Origin: Palsa-459 sp035510855
GTDB lineage: Bacteria; Actinomycetota; Acidimicrobiia; Acidimicrobiales; RAAP-2
DNA length: 17,332 nucleotides
NCBI GenBank assembly: GCA_035510855.1
Contig: DATKGG010000027.1
Span: 1 to 17,332 of the forward strand
Reading direction: 5' to 3'
This document shows, piece after piece, positions 8,265-14,553 of the stretch. The notes under the pieces were generated by a model. The model was not told the DNA's origin and searched no databases. It saw only the letters and a list, made by a program, of their open reading frames with translations. The position numbers and the translations under genes were made by a program. Each line of letters opens with the position of its first letter. Position 1 is the stretch's first letter.

Positions 8265-8329
8265 GCGAGCGTGCCGGGGTGCTCGCGACCCCAGGTGCAT
8301 CCCTTCGTCGCTGGCACAACGAGCAGCGA
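8265..8329. terminator. Two tandem hairpins between convergent genes
   Basis: GCGAGC (8265-8270) pairs with GCTCGC (8281-8286) across a 10-nt loop, and TCGCTG (8308-8313) pairs with CAGCGA (8324-8329), also across 10 nt. They lie between the ends of lhr and the minus-strand zinc-ribbon gene and could terminate in both directions. No T-tract follows, so this is structural inference. Confidence 0.4.
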
Positions 8330-8394
8330 GGCAGCCTGACGATCGTTGCGCTCCCAGCACCACGCCGGCGCGGAGGCCGAAGCCGCGTCGTGCG

Positions 8395-8586
8395 TCAGAC
8401 GATGGGGTCCTCGACCCACTCGTAGCTGCAGGTGAAACAAGCCCGATGCATGTGGGGCACGTTCGCCACGGATCCGCGGACGTCGGTGCAGGTCACGCCG
8501 GACGCTGCATTCAAGCAGTAGTGGAACCCCGCGCCGTTGCCACACTGCGGACACGTGCTCGGCGTGTCCTTGTCGAACCTCGCCAT
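8395..8586 (-). CDS. Small zinc-ribbon protein
   Basis: A 63-aa protein with CPQC at residues 12-15 and CFTC at 50-53, the two knuckles of a TFIIS-like zinc ribbon, ending in the typical CSYEW-type strand. Additional Cys24, Cys33, His45 and His47 lie between them. Such proteins bind nucleic acid or act as small adaptors, but no specific role is evident. The ATG at 8586 is supported by an AAGGA Shine-Dalgarno 8 nt upstream, and a TACGAT -10 box about 35 nt upstream (8621-8626 on the plus strand) gives this gene, unlike several neighbours, a normal leader. It converges on lhr, with two hairpins between them. Confidence 0.85.
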   Translation of the reverse strand: MARFDKDTPSTCPQCGNGAGFHYCLNAASGVTCTDVRGSVANVPHMHRACFTCSYEWVEDPIV

Positions 8587-8620
8587 TGATCATCCTTCGG
8601 TCGCCGAATCGAGAACGGCC

Positions 8621-8626
8621 ATCGTA
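8621..8626 (-). promoter_or_regulatory. -10 box of the zinc-ribbon gene
   Basis: Reverse-strand TACGAT, identical to the -10 of the 3055 gene. It would give a leader of about 30 nt that holds the AAGGA ribosome site. No clear -35 was seen. Confidence 0.4.
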
Positions 8627-8735
8627 TTTCCTCGCGTCCAATCCGGCGCTGGTCGCGATCGCACGTCACGCGATCCGAGAGCCTCACCGACGACGTGCGG
8701 GACTGACTCGCTCGCCCGTGCGGCGGGATGACGCG

Positions 8736-9098
8736 TCAGCTCGACGCGACGTCCTTCTCGTGCGCGCCGAGTCGGCGCTCGAGCGCGTCGATCGACCTCG
8801 AGAGGTCCGCGATCGCGCGGTCGACCGTGGACAGCCGGTCCGCGAGCGCGGCATCGAGCTTCTCGGTGAGCAGCTCGTCGACGTGCGCCTCGATCTGGTC
8901 GCGCAGGCGCGTGTCGAGCGACTCGATCATCGGCGCGGTCAGCTGGCGCACGATGCCCTTCAGGTCGAAGCTGTCGTCGGCGGCCTTGCGCGACGCGCCG
9001 TCGTCGCCAGGCTGCTGCGCCGAGGCGCGCTCGTCCTCGGTTGCCGGGTCCGACGCCGCCGACACGCTCGGCTCTTGCGTCGTGTCCTGGTCGGCCAT
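8736..9098 (-). CDS. Acidic-tailed coiled-coil hypothetical protein
   Basis: A 120-aa soluble protein. Residues 1-40 are low-complexity, acidic and rich in Ser, Ala, Gln and Asp, and so likely disordered. Residues 45-112 are a long amphipathic helix with heptad-like Leu/Ile/Val spacing (for example LDTRLRDQIEAHVDELL and STVDRAIADLSRSIDALERRL), expected to form a coiled coil. No enzyme motif or membrane segment is present, and I do not recognise a family. ATG 9098 is supported by TAGGTT 6 nt upstream (plus-strand AACCTA at 9105-9110), the leaderless pattern seen elsewhere in the window. It lies downstream of the VOC gene on the same strand but has its own apparent promoter. A scaffold or polymer-binding role is conceivable but unsupported. 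Confidence 0.8.
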   Translation of the reverse strand: MADQDTTQEPSVSAASDPATEDERASAQQPGDDGASRKAADDSFDLKGIVRQLTAPMIESLDTRLRDQIEAHVDELLTEKLDAALADRLSTVDRAIADLSRSIDALERRLGAHEKDVASS

Positions 9099-9104
9099 GC
9101 AACG

Positions 9105-9110
9105 AACCTA
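9105..9110 (-). promoter_or_regulatory. -10 box TAGGTT, leaderless type, coiled-coil gene
   Basis: TAGGTT on the reverse strand ends 6 nt before ATG 9098, so transcription should begin at or beside the start codon. No Shine-Dalgarno is present. The -35 is not clear. Confidence 0.5.
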
Positions 9111-9227
9111 CCGGGTAGTGGGCCAGTCGGATAGCCCGGAAGCGATGGGACCGACACTGGCTCATTCATCCAGCGTTGGGAAGTGGACCTGACTACCACC
9201 TACCAAGCGATGGCAATGGTGACCATG

Positions 9228-9614
9228 TCACGATCTCTTTGCGACGATCTCCACTAGGTTTCCATCGGGATCCCGTACCAGAGCAGTGCGGTTGTTGTTG
9301 CCAGTGTCGTGAGGTGGCTGAACGGCTGGGGCTCTGGCTGCGGTCAGCTTTGCGTAGGCCCGGTCGACGTCATCGGTCCACAACACCACGACCATTGCGG
9401 GGCTCCCAGGAGTGGCTTCTACGCCATGGACCGTCCTCGCTGCCTCGACGGTGCCGAGTCCGAGCGTGAATCCGTCCAACCTCAGTTCGACGTGAGCGGG
9501 GACCCCTTCGAGTGGAGTCCGAAATGTCTCCACGAACCCGCATTGGTCGCGGTAGAAGGCAAGCGCTGCTTCAATGTCGCGTGTGTAGAGGTTGATCATT
9601 GGCGAGGCAAACAT
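9228..9614 (-). CDS. VOC-superfamily (glyoxalase/bleomycin-resistance fold) protein
   Basis: A 128-aa single-chain member of the vicinal oxygen chelate superfamily, made of two beta-alpha-beta-beta-beta halves that usually dimerise. The first half has MINLYTRDIEAALAFYRD (6-23), CGFVETFR and HVELRLDG (41-48). The second half has VVLWTDDVDRAYAKL (76-90) and ALVRDPDGNLVEIV (111-124), with Glu122 in the usual C-terminal metal-ligand position and His41 or Glu43 as candidates in the first half. The family includes dioxygenases, glyoxalase I, fosfomycin/bleomycin resistance proteins and many of unknown substrate, and the substrate cannot be told here. ATG 9614 is preferred over an in-frame start 11 codons upstream because TACCCT lies exactly 6 nt before it. 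It follows the 694-aa propeller gene on the same strand at a distance of 139 nt, with an apparent promoter of its own. Confidence 0.9.
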   Translation of the reverse strand: MFASPMINLYTRDIEAALAFYRDQCGFVETFRTPLEGVPAHVELRLDGFTLGLGTVEAARTVHGVEATPGSPAMVVVLWTDDVDRAYAKLTAARAPAVQPPHDTGNNNRTALVRDPDGNLVEIVAKRS

Positions 9615-9620
9615 GCCGAG

Positions 9621-9626
9621 AGGGTA
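9621..9626 (-). promoter_or_regulatory. -10 box TACCCT, leaderless type, VOC gene
   Basis: TACCCT on the reverse strand ends 6 nt before ATG 9614. A TTGTGG about 15 nt further upstream is a weak -35 candidate. It decides the start codon in favour of 9614. Confidence 0.5.
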
Positions 9627-9731
9627 TCGACGTGCGTCGGACCACAACTAACGCCCCTTTTGCACTTGCGAACCCGCATCGAAGCTCAGACCGACGGACA
9701 GGCTAGGAAGTCCGGTGCCCCCTCTCAATCA

Positions 9732-9760
9732 GGGCTCGCGGCGTGGGCGCGGCTCAGCCC
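9732..9760 (-). terminator. Possible terminator overlapping the stop of the 694-aa gene
   Basis: GGGCT (9732-9736) and CGCG (9737-9740) can pair with CGCG (9748-9751) and AGCCC (9756-9760), with a 4-nt bulge on one side and a 7-nt loop. There is no T-tract. It is a weak call based only on folding by eye. Confidence 0.25.
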
Positions 9761-11838
9761 GGCGGGGCCTGGCCCGGCGGGCAGTAGCGGCGCGGCGGCA
9801 TCTGGATCGTGTTGTAGTTGCCGTCCCACGGCGCCTCGGTGAGCAGCAGTCGCTCGTTGGTGACCTCGACACACGAGGGCGTGAATCCCGAGTTGTACAT
9901 GACGAAGCCGCGGATGTTCGGGCCGAACGCGGTCCGCGTGGGCGCGACGAGCTGCTTGCCGGGGGGTTTGGAGAACGAGCCCGCGATGAACGCGGGCAGC
10001 GCAAGGTTGAAGAGCCGGTAGGTCATGTACTCGTGCTGGGTGGCGTAGAAGGCGGCCTTGAGCGACGGGTCGACCGACGCCATGCCGTTGCGCCAGCCGT
10101 CGAGGATCGAGGCGTAGTCGGCGATCGACTTCGCGAGGGCTGACGGCGGCGAGGTCGGGCCCCACAGCCCCGAGTGGTTGTCGGGATAGCCCTCGGGGTC
10201 AAAGAGCACCCAGTCGGGCTTGAGCCCGAGGCCGTCGGCGCGGTAGGTGTCGATCTGGGTGGCGACCCACTGGCCCGCCGCGAAGCCGTGCGCGTAGAAG
10301 GTGGCGGACGTGATCGGCCCCTTCTCGCCCGCGCAGCCCGACGGCGTGGTCCCCGGCCCGCTCACGGTCCAGAGGCTGAGCCACGTCACGCGCAGGTGGC
10401 TCGCCTGGATCGTCTGGCCGACGAACCTGTCGGGCTCGGGCTTCGACGCCGGCTGTGGGTACTGCGTCCACGGCGCACAGCGCGCGCCGAGCCCGCCGGT
10501 GACGCCCAGAATGGGCCAGTCGTCCTTCAGGGCCTGGGCCCACTTGGAGGAGGGGACCGAGTAGACGCCGGTGCCCTCCGGCGCCGGCACCGCGACGCCA
10601 GCTGCGAAGAGCGACAGCGCGCCGCTCACGAACACCGCCGCGGGCGTGCCCGCCGCGGTCCGGGCGGGGCCCTGCCCGGTGCTCGAGACGTCCGTCGCGG
10701 TGAACGGCCCGGTCTCTCTTGTTGACTGCCACTCGAACAGGTCGCCCCACGCCGCGGCGATGCCCGCGATCACGAGGCGGGACCCCGAGACCGCGACCGA
10801 GGGGGTGCCGGCGATCGGCGGCGAGCCCGCCGTGGTCGCGGTCACGTCGGTCGTCGCCCAGTCCGTCGTGCGCCCGGCGTCCGCGCCCACGTACTCGGTG
10901 AGGTCGCCCGTCCGGCCCGCGGCGAACAGGATCGGCTGGCCGTCATAGACGGCGGCGGCGAGTCCCCCCGACACCGTCGAGGTGTGCGTGACCGCCGAGA
11001 CGTTCTGGTAGTTCCAGACCCGGCCGCCGACATCGGTCGGCGCGTAGACGACGACCGCCCCGCGCGGGCGGTCCGAGGCCGCGACGCGGACCTGGCCGGA
11101 CCCGGGGTCGAAGAACGCGGTGGGATCGGTCGCGACGCGGGGGCCGTGGCTGATCGCGGTGAGGTCGTAGGCGTTCCAGACGCGCCCGCCCCTGTTGTCC
11201 GAGGCGAACTCGATGAGCTCCCCGCTCGCGTTGCGCACGAAGACCGACGTCACCCCTGCCTGGACGACGACCGAGGGCGTCCCCGTCGCGCGCGGACCGG
11301 CGGCGTCGGTGAGGTCCGAGCGCGTCCAGTCGCTGAGCGACGACAGCTGCGTGCCGGTGCGGAAGGGCAGCCGGCGGTACGGGTTCAAGGTGAGCTCGAG
11401 CAGGTGCCCTGACGACGTCACGCATAACACCTCGTCGAGGCCGTGCGAGCTCACGACCGGGACCGGCTGACCGACCAGCGGCGCAAAGCCGAGCAGCCGG
11501 GTCAGGTCGACGGCGCTGAACTGCCCGACCGACGACCCGTCGAGCCACTCGAGGTCGCCCCTCGCGTTCTTGTAGGCGACCTGGACCCCGCCGTTGGCGT
11601 CGGGCGCCGCGCGTGGGCCGCCGCCAGCGGCGAGCTGGGGGTTGGCACCCGAGACCAGGTGCGCGATCCATGGCTGAGGCTCAGGGTTTGTCGACGTGTA
11701 CTGCACCATCGAGAGCGCGCGAGGCGGGGCGACGGCGCTCGCGTGGCCCGCACCCGCCGCGCTCGTCGCGCTGGCGGCGAGGAGCGCGGCGGCACACACC
11801 GCCGCCACACCGGGCGTTCGTTGTCCTCGTCGAGTCAC
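9754..11838 (-). CDS. Secreted seven-repeat beta-propeller protein with C-terminal FDPEG (putative GH-like) domain
   Basis: A 694-aa exported protein. Residues 1-35 form a signal peptide (RR-containing n-region, Ala-rich core, cleavage near AGA or ASA). Residues 40-420 hold seven degenerate repeats with core motifs near 43, 94, 144, 206, 260, 311 and 365, for example GDLEWL, GHLLEL, GELIEF, GDLTEY and GDLFEW. Each is followed by a W-x-A-x-D-(L/V)-(T/S) core such as VWNAYDLTAI. This is what a PLL-lectin-like seven-bladed propeller would show. The last 260 residues are a different domain with WVLFDPEGYPDN (543-554), AAFYATQHEY (595-604) and RGFVMYNSGF (643-652), beta-strand/acidic patterns like a TIM-barrel hydrolase of the GH25 or Rv2525c type; this is inference. 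GTG 11838 is chosen for its AAGGGA Shine-Dalgarno 7 nt upstream and proper signal peptide; GTG 11874 would add 12 residues. Divergent from the CHAP homologue. Confidence 0.9.
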   Translation of the reverse strand: MTRRGQRTPGVAAVCAAALLAASATSAAGAGHASAVAPPRALSMVQYTSTNPEPQPWIAHLVSGANPQLAAGGGPRAAPDANGGVQVAYKNARGDLEWLDGSSVGQFSAVDLTRLLGFAPLVGQPVPVVSSHGLDEVLCVTSSGHLLELTLNPYRRLPFRTGTQLSSLSDWTRSDLTDAAGPRATGTPSVVVQAGVTSVFVRNASGELIEFASDNRGGRVWNAYDLTAISHGPRVATDPTAFFDPGSGQVRVAASDRPRGAVVVYAPTDVGGRVWNYQNVSAVTHTSTVSGGLAAAVYDGQPILFAAGRTGDLTEYVGADAGRTTDWATTDVTATTAGSPPIAGTPSVAVSGSRLVIAGIAAAWGDLFEWQSTRETGPFTATDVSSTGQGPARTAAGTPAAVFVSGALSLFAAGVAVPAPEGTGVYSVPSSKWAQALKDDWPILGVTGGLGARCAPWTQYPQPASKPEPDRFVGQTIQASHLRVTWLSLWTVSGPGTTPSGCAGEKGPITSATFYAHGFAAGQWVATQIDTYRADGLGLKPDWVLFDPEGYPDNHSGLWGPTSPPSALAKSIADYASILDGWRNGMASVDPSLKAAFYATQHEYMTYRLFNLALPAFIAGSFSKPPGKQLVAPTRTAFGPNIRGFVMYNSGFTPSCVEVTNERLLLTEAPWDGNYNTIQMPPRRYCPPGQAPPG

Positions 11839-12060
11839 TGCATGGTCCCTTGTCCGGGCGTCTCGTGCCCGCACAAACCGCTCCGCACGAGGAACGCTAG
11901 GCCACTGCGGCCCGGTGCCCGTGGCACGCCGGTGCCGTTGAGACTCGCAACGACACAGTCAACGTTCCGTCAACCATTGGGGATACCAAGGGGTCCCCTG
12001 CTACCGTTTTTACCGGCGGAGGGCAGCCCGACCGGCGGATTCGCAACGAAGGAGGATGGC
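11839..12060. promoter_or_regulatory. Shared divergent control region of the two propeller genes
   Basis: This 222-bp region holds control signals for both genes. GTCAAC occurs at 11958-11963 and 11969-11974 (GTTGAC on the minus strand, 11 bp apart, one helical turn). In the minus-strand leader, GGCAC at 11923-11927 can pair either with GTGCC at 11915-11919 or with GTGCC at 11932-11936, two mutually exclusive hairpins. GGGG-T-CCCC lies near 11990-11998, and ACCGGCGGA is repeated at 12012-12020 and 12031-12039. TACCGT at 12003-12008 is a possible -10 for the plus-strand gene. AAGGAGG at 12049-12055 is the leader-ORF ribosome site. Confidence 0.45.
12049..12055 (+). promoter_or_regulatory. Strong Shine-Dalgarno AAGGAGG of the leader ORF
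   Basis: AAGGAGG is the best ribosome-binding site seen in the window. It sits 5 nt before the GTG at 12061, not before the ATG of the large protein at 12138, which has no clear site of its own. This placement is the main evidence that the short leader ORF is translated. Confidence 0.65.
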
Positions 12061-12141
12061 GTGCCCCACGCAGCGCAGGACATGCCAGCGGCCACGTCGC
12101 GCGACGCCCTGACGTCCCCACGTGGGCGCCCGTCGTCATGA
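12061..12141 (+). CDS. 26-aa leader ORF coupled to the CHAP protein gene
   Basis: GTG 12061 opens a 26-codon frame ending in TGA at 12139-12141, which overlaps the ATG of the 629-aa gene as ATGA. AAGGAGG lies 5 nt upstream. The peptide (starting MPHAAQDMPAATS and ending PRGRPSS) has no recognisable domain, membrane helix or run of one regulatory amino acid. Because the downstream ATG lacks its own ribosome site, ribosomes finishing this frame probably re-initiate on it, so translation of the leader would set the level of the secreted enzyme. Alternatively the frame may be dispensable as a peptide and serve only to deliver ribosomes. It is too short for ordinary gene callers. Confidence 0.55.
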   Translation: MPHAAQDMPAATSRDALTSPRGRPSS

Positions 12142-14027
12142 CGCGCCGCGTCCGGATCTGGAGCGTCGCCGTGCTCGCGCTCGCCTCGATGCTCTGGGCG
12201 GCGCCCGCCCAGGCGACCACGTCGCGCATGCCGGTGACGCCCGCACCCTCGCTCGCGATGCCCACCGTCGCCGCGGTCACCGGGCACCTCCTCGACATCT
12301 CCGCGACGACCAAGCCCATCAGTCCCTGGGCGTCGACCGACCTGAGCGCGCTCGAGTCCGCCGCGTCGGTGCTCGGGGCCGTGTCGACGGCCACGACCAG
12401 CACGGGCGCCGTCGTGGTCGCGGGTCGCACGACCGATGACCACGTCGAGCTCTTCACCTCGGCGAACGGGCGGTCCTGGAACGCCGGGGACCTCACGGTG
12501 CTCGCCCGGGCACCGCGGGCCATGGGCAGCCCGTCGGTCGTCTTCAGCGGCGGCGTGGTCCGCGTGTTCTTCCGGACGGCCGCGGGCGACCTCGAAGAGA
12601 TGGAGAACGACCGAAAGACCGCTGACCCGTGGTTCGCCTCGAGCCTGACCGCGCTCACCGCGCCGACGGACGGTGCGCTGCTCTCGGGGGACCCGTCGGC
12701 CGTCGCGCCGGTGGGCTACCCGATCGCGGTCTACGCGAGGGCGACGACGGGGGACCTCGTGTCCTTCACGCTCACCTCGACGCGCGCGCACCCCTGGTAC
12801 TACGTCGACGTCACCGCCCTCTCGCGTGGCCCCCAGATCGCAGGCACCCCCGTCGCGGTGCCCGCGCCCGACGGGTTCGGGCTCACCGCGGTCTTCGCGC
12901 TCAACACGGCGGGGCACCTCATCGAGTTCACGAATGACGACGTCGGCTACCACCTGTGGTCGGCGCGCGACGTGTCGACCGCCCTTGGGCTGCCCTCGGT
13001 CAGCTCCTCGCCGACCGTGCTCGCGGGCCTGCCGACCGAGGTCGCGATCGTGACCACGACGGGGCACCTGCTCGTCGCCACGATCCCCTCGGTCTCGCTC
13101 GTCAGCGCGACCTTCTCGGACCTCTCCGCGCTCGTGCGCCAAAAGGTCGCGCCTGGCCGGATCGCATCGATCGCGCCGAGCCAGTCGGGCTACGTCGTGG
13201 CGGGCGTCACGTCGACGTCGCACGTCGTGGTCTTCAGCGTCCCCTCGCCGAGCACGATCCCCCAGCACGCGCCGCTGATGATCACGGGCGTGGCCCCGCC
13301 GGCGGCCCCGAGCGTGACCGACGTCACGATGCAGCCGCTCACCGAGCAGTTCGCGCGCTCGGACCCCGCCGCCATCGAGGTGCACGGCGTGGTCAACCTG
13401 TTCGTGGCCTCGGGCGGGTTCCTCGGGCTCATCCCGAGGATCGTGCTCACCGCAGAGTCCCAGGACCAGCACCACGCAAGGATCGAGGACACCCCCGCGG
13501 GATCGGACTGCAACCCGTTCACGGCCTCGTTCGGCCGGGGGTCGAGATCGGGCTGCGCCCCGGGCACGGCCTCTGAGGAGTGGTGCAGCGACTTCGCCCA
13601 GTGGGTGTGGGAGACCTCGGGCATCAACACGTCGGGGATCTCGGGCGCGTCCAAGACATTCGTGACCTGGGGCCGGTCCCACGGCCGGTTCCTCCAGGGC
13701 ATCAACCAGAAGCCCGCCGTCGGCGACGCCGTCGTCTGGGGCGTGCTCAACCCGCTGTGGGGCGCGCACGTCGGGATCGTGGTCGGTGTCAAGGGCAAGC
13801 AGATCGACGTCGTGTCGGGCAACTCGGGACCGCTGTCGGTCGCGAGCGCGGTGTGGAACAGCGGCTACTTCTTGCCCTCGTCCCAGTCCGCGCAGGGCGA
13901 CCCGATCATCGGGTACACGAGCCCCGTCGCCCTGCCGGGGTCGGCCAGGCAGACGCCCTCGTCGTGGCCGCGCACCGGGGCCTGGCCCGTCGTCCAGGGC
14001 AGCGGCAGCGTCACGGTCGCGGGCTAG
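12138..14027 (+). CDS. Secreted seven-repeat beta-propeller protein with C-terminal CHAP peptidase/amidase domain
   Basis: A 629-aa exported protein. Signal peptide at 1-26 (MTRRVR, hydrophobic core, cleavage after APAQA). Seven repeats of 49-55 residues have core motifs at about 49, 101, 150, 205, 259, 309 and 361 (GHLLDI, DHVELF, GDLEEM, GDLVSF, GHLIEF, GHLLVA, SHVVVF), most followed by W-x-x-x-D-(L/V)-(T/S)-A-L, the same pattern as in the divergent 694-aa protein. The C-terminal region 450-595 is a CHAP-type domain: TPAGSDCNPF (452-461), catalytic EWCSDFAQWVW (481-491, Cys483), PAVGDAVVWG (526-535), GAHVGIVVGV (542-551, His544) and VVSGNSG (558-564, Asn562). CHAP enzymes cut peptidoglycan peptides or amide bonds. 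The propeller probably binds glycan and targets the enzyme; this is inference. Its ATG overlaps the leader ORF stop, and its stop lies 1 nt from the convergent DUF4395 gene. Confidence 0.93.
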   Translation: MTRRVRIWSVAVLALASMLWAAPAQATTSRMPVTPAPSLAMPTVAAVTGHLLDISATTKPISPWASTDLSALESAASVLGAVSTATTSTGAVVVAGRTTDDHVELFTSANGRSWNAGDLTVLARAPRAMGSPSVVFSGGVVRVFFRTAAGDLEEMENDRKTADPWFASSLTALTAPTDGALLSGDPSAVAPVGYPIAVYARATTGDLVSFTLTSTRAHPWYYVDVTALSRGPQIAGTPVAVPAPDGFGLTAVFALNTAGHLIEFTNDDVGYHLWSARDVSTALGLPSVSSSPTVLAGLPTEVAIVTTTGHLLVATIPSVSLVSATFSDLSALVRQKVAPGRIASIAPSQSGYVVAGVTSTSHVVVFSVPSPSTIPQHAPLMITGVAPPAAPSVTDVTMQPLTEQFARSDPAAIEVHGVVNLFVASGGFLGLIPRIVLTAESQDQHHARIEDTPAGSDCNPFTASFGRGSRSGCAPGTASEEWCSDFAQWVWETSGINTSGISGASKTFVTWGRSHGRFLQGINQKPAVGDAVVWGVLNPLWGAHVGIVVGVKGKQIDVVSGNSGPLSVASAVWNSGYFLPSSQSAQGDPIIGYTSPVALPGSARQTPSSWPRTGAWPVVQGSGSVTVAG

Positions 14028-14028
14028 C

Positions 14029-14529
14029 TCACGGTCCAACAGCGCCCCGCGCGACGCGCGTTGCGACGTCGGCGCACTCCTCGCAGACCTCCTTCGGCAC
14101 GACGCCGGCACGCATGAGCCAGCCGAAGATCGTGCACCCGACGCAGTAGCCCATGAAGCCCTCCAGCGAGGCGGCGGCGAGGACCACGACGAGCACGACG
14201 GCCGCCGGCGTCCAGCTCACGGTGTAGGCCACGACGACCGCCAGCGACGAGAGCGCCGCGCCGCAGCCCTGCGCGAAGCGCTTGGGCGGCCCGGGGACCA
14301 ACGTTGGGGTGGCCTCCAGCCTCGGTGCGAGGCGCACGGCGAGCTGGCCGAGCGGACTCAAGGTCGTGCCGGTGAGCAGCCTCGCCCAGAACCCCGCGCA
14401 GATGACGTCGAGCACGATCGGGCTCCTGAGGCCGATCGCGAGCAGGGTCATGGAGACGACACCGATCGCCACGATCCGGGCCGCCAGGTGATTCACCGGA
14501 TTGGGGAACCTGAACAGGCCGCGCAGCAC
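14029..14529 (-). CDS. DUF4395 family membrane protein
   Basis: A 166-aa integral membrane protein of the DUF4395 family. Hallmarks are PVNHLAARIVA near the N-terminus, a central PPKRFAQGCGAAL (81-93) preceded by PRLEATPTLVPG, and the GFMGYCVGCTIFG motif (124-136) with the family's CxxC (Cys129/Cys132). A second CxxC (CEEC, 149-152) sits in the cytoplasmic or exposed tail. About three to four hydrophobic segments are visible (17-35, 92-104, 106-122 and around 124-140). The family function is unknown; the paired cysteines suggest redox or sulfur chemistry. GTG 14529 is supported by TAGCGT 7 nt upstream. It lies 24 nt after the TauE gene on the same strand, so both an operon with that anion exporter and an independent leaderless promoter are possible. 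Convergent with the CHAP gene with one base between stops. Confidence 0.9.
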   Translation of the reverse strand: MLRGLFRFPNPVNHLAARIVAIGVVSMTLLAIGLRSPIVLDVICAGFWARLLTGTTLSPLGQLAVRLAPRLEATPTLVPGPPKRFAQGCGAALSSLAVVVAYTVSWTPAAVVLVVVLAAASLEGFMGYCVGCTIFGWLMRAGVVPKEVCEECADVATRVARGAVGP

Positions 14530-14536
14530 GCTCTCG

Positions 14537-14542
14537 ACGCTA
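14537..14542 (-). promoter_or_regulatory. -10 box TAGCGT, leaderless type, DUF4395 gene
   Basis: TAGCGT on the reverse strand ends 7 nt before GTG 14529, partly inside the short gap after tauE. It could give an extra internal transcript for the second gene of the pair. No clear -35 was seen. Confidence 0.4.
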
Positions 14543-14553
14543 CTGGGGTCGTG

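Noticed and set aside
9209..9230. ATGGT-G-ACCAT dyad near the end of the VOC gene as a terminator
   Set aside because: The stem is only 5 bp with a 1-nt loop, which cannot form as a hairpin; there is no T-tract.
11970..14111. Minus-strand open frame of about 710 codons opposite the CHAP protein gene
   Set aside because: The product is Arg/Asp/Gly-rich with no signal or domain. The opposite strand has a signal peptide, repeats and catalytic residues.
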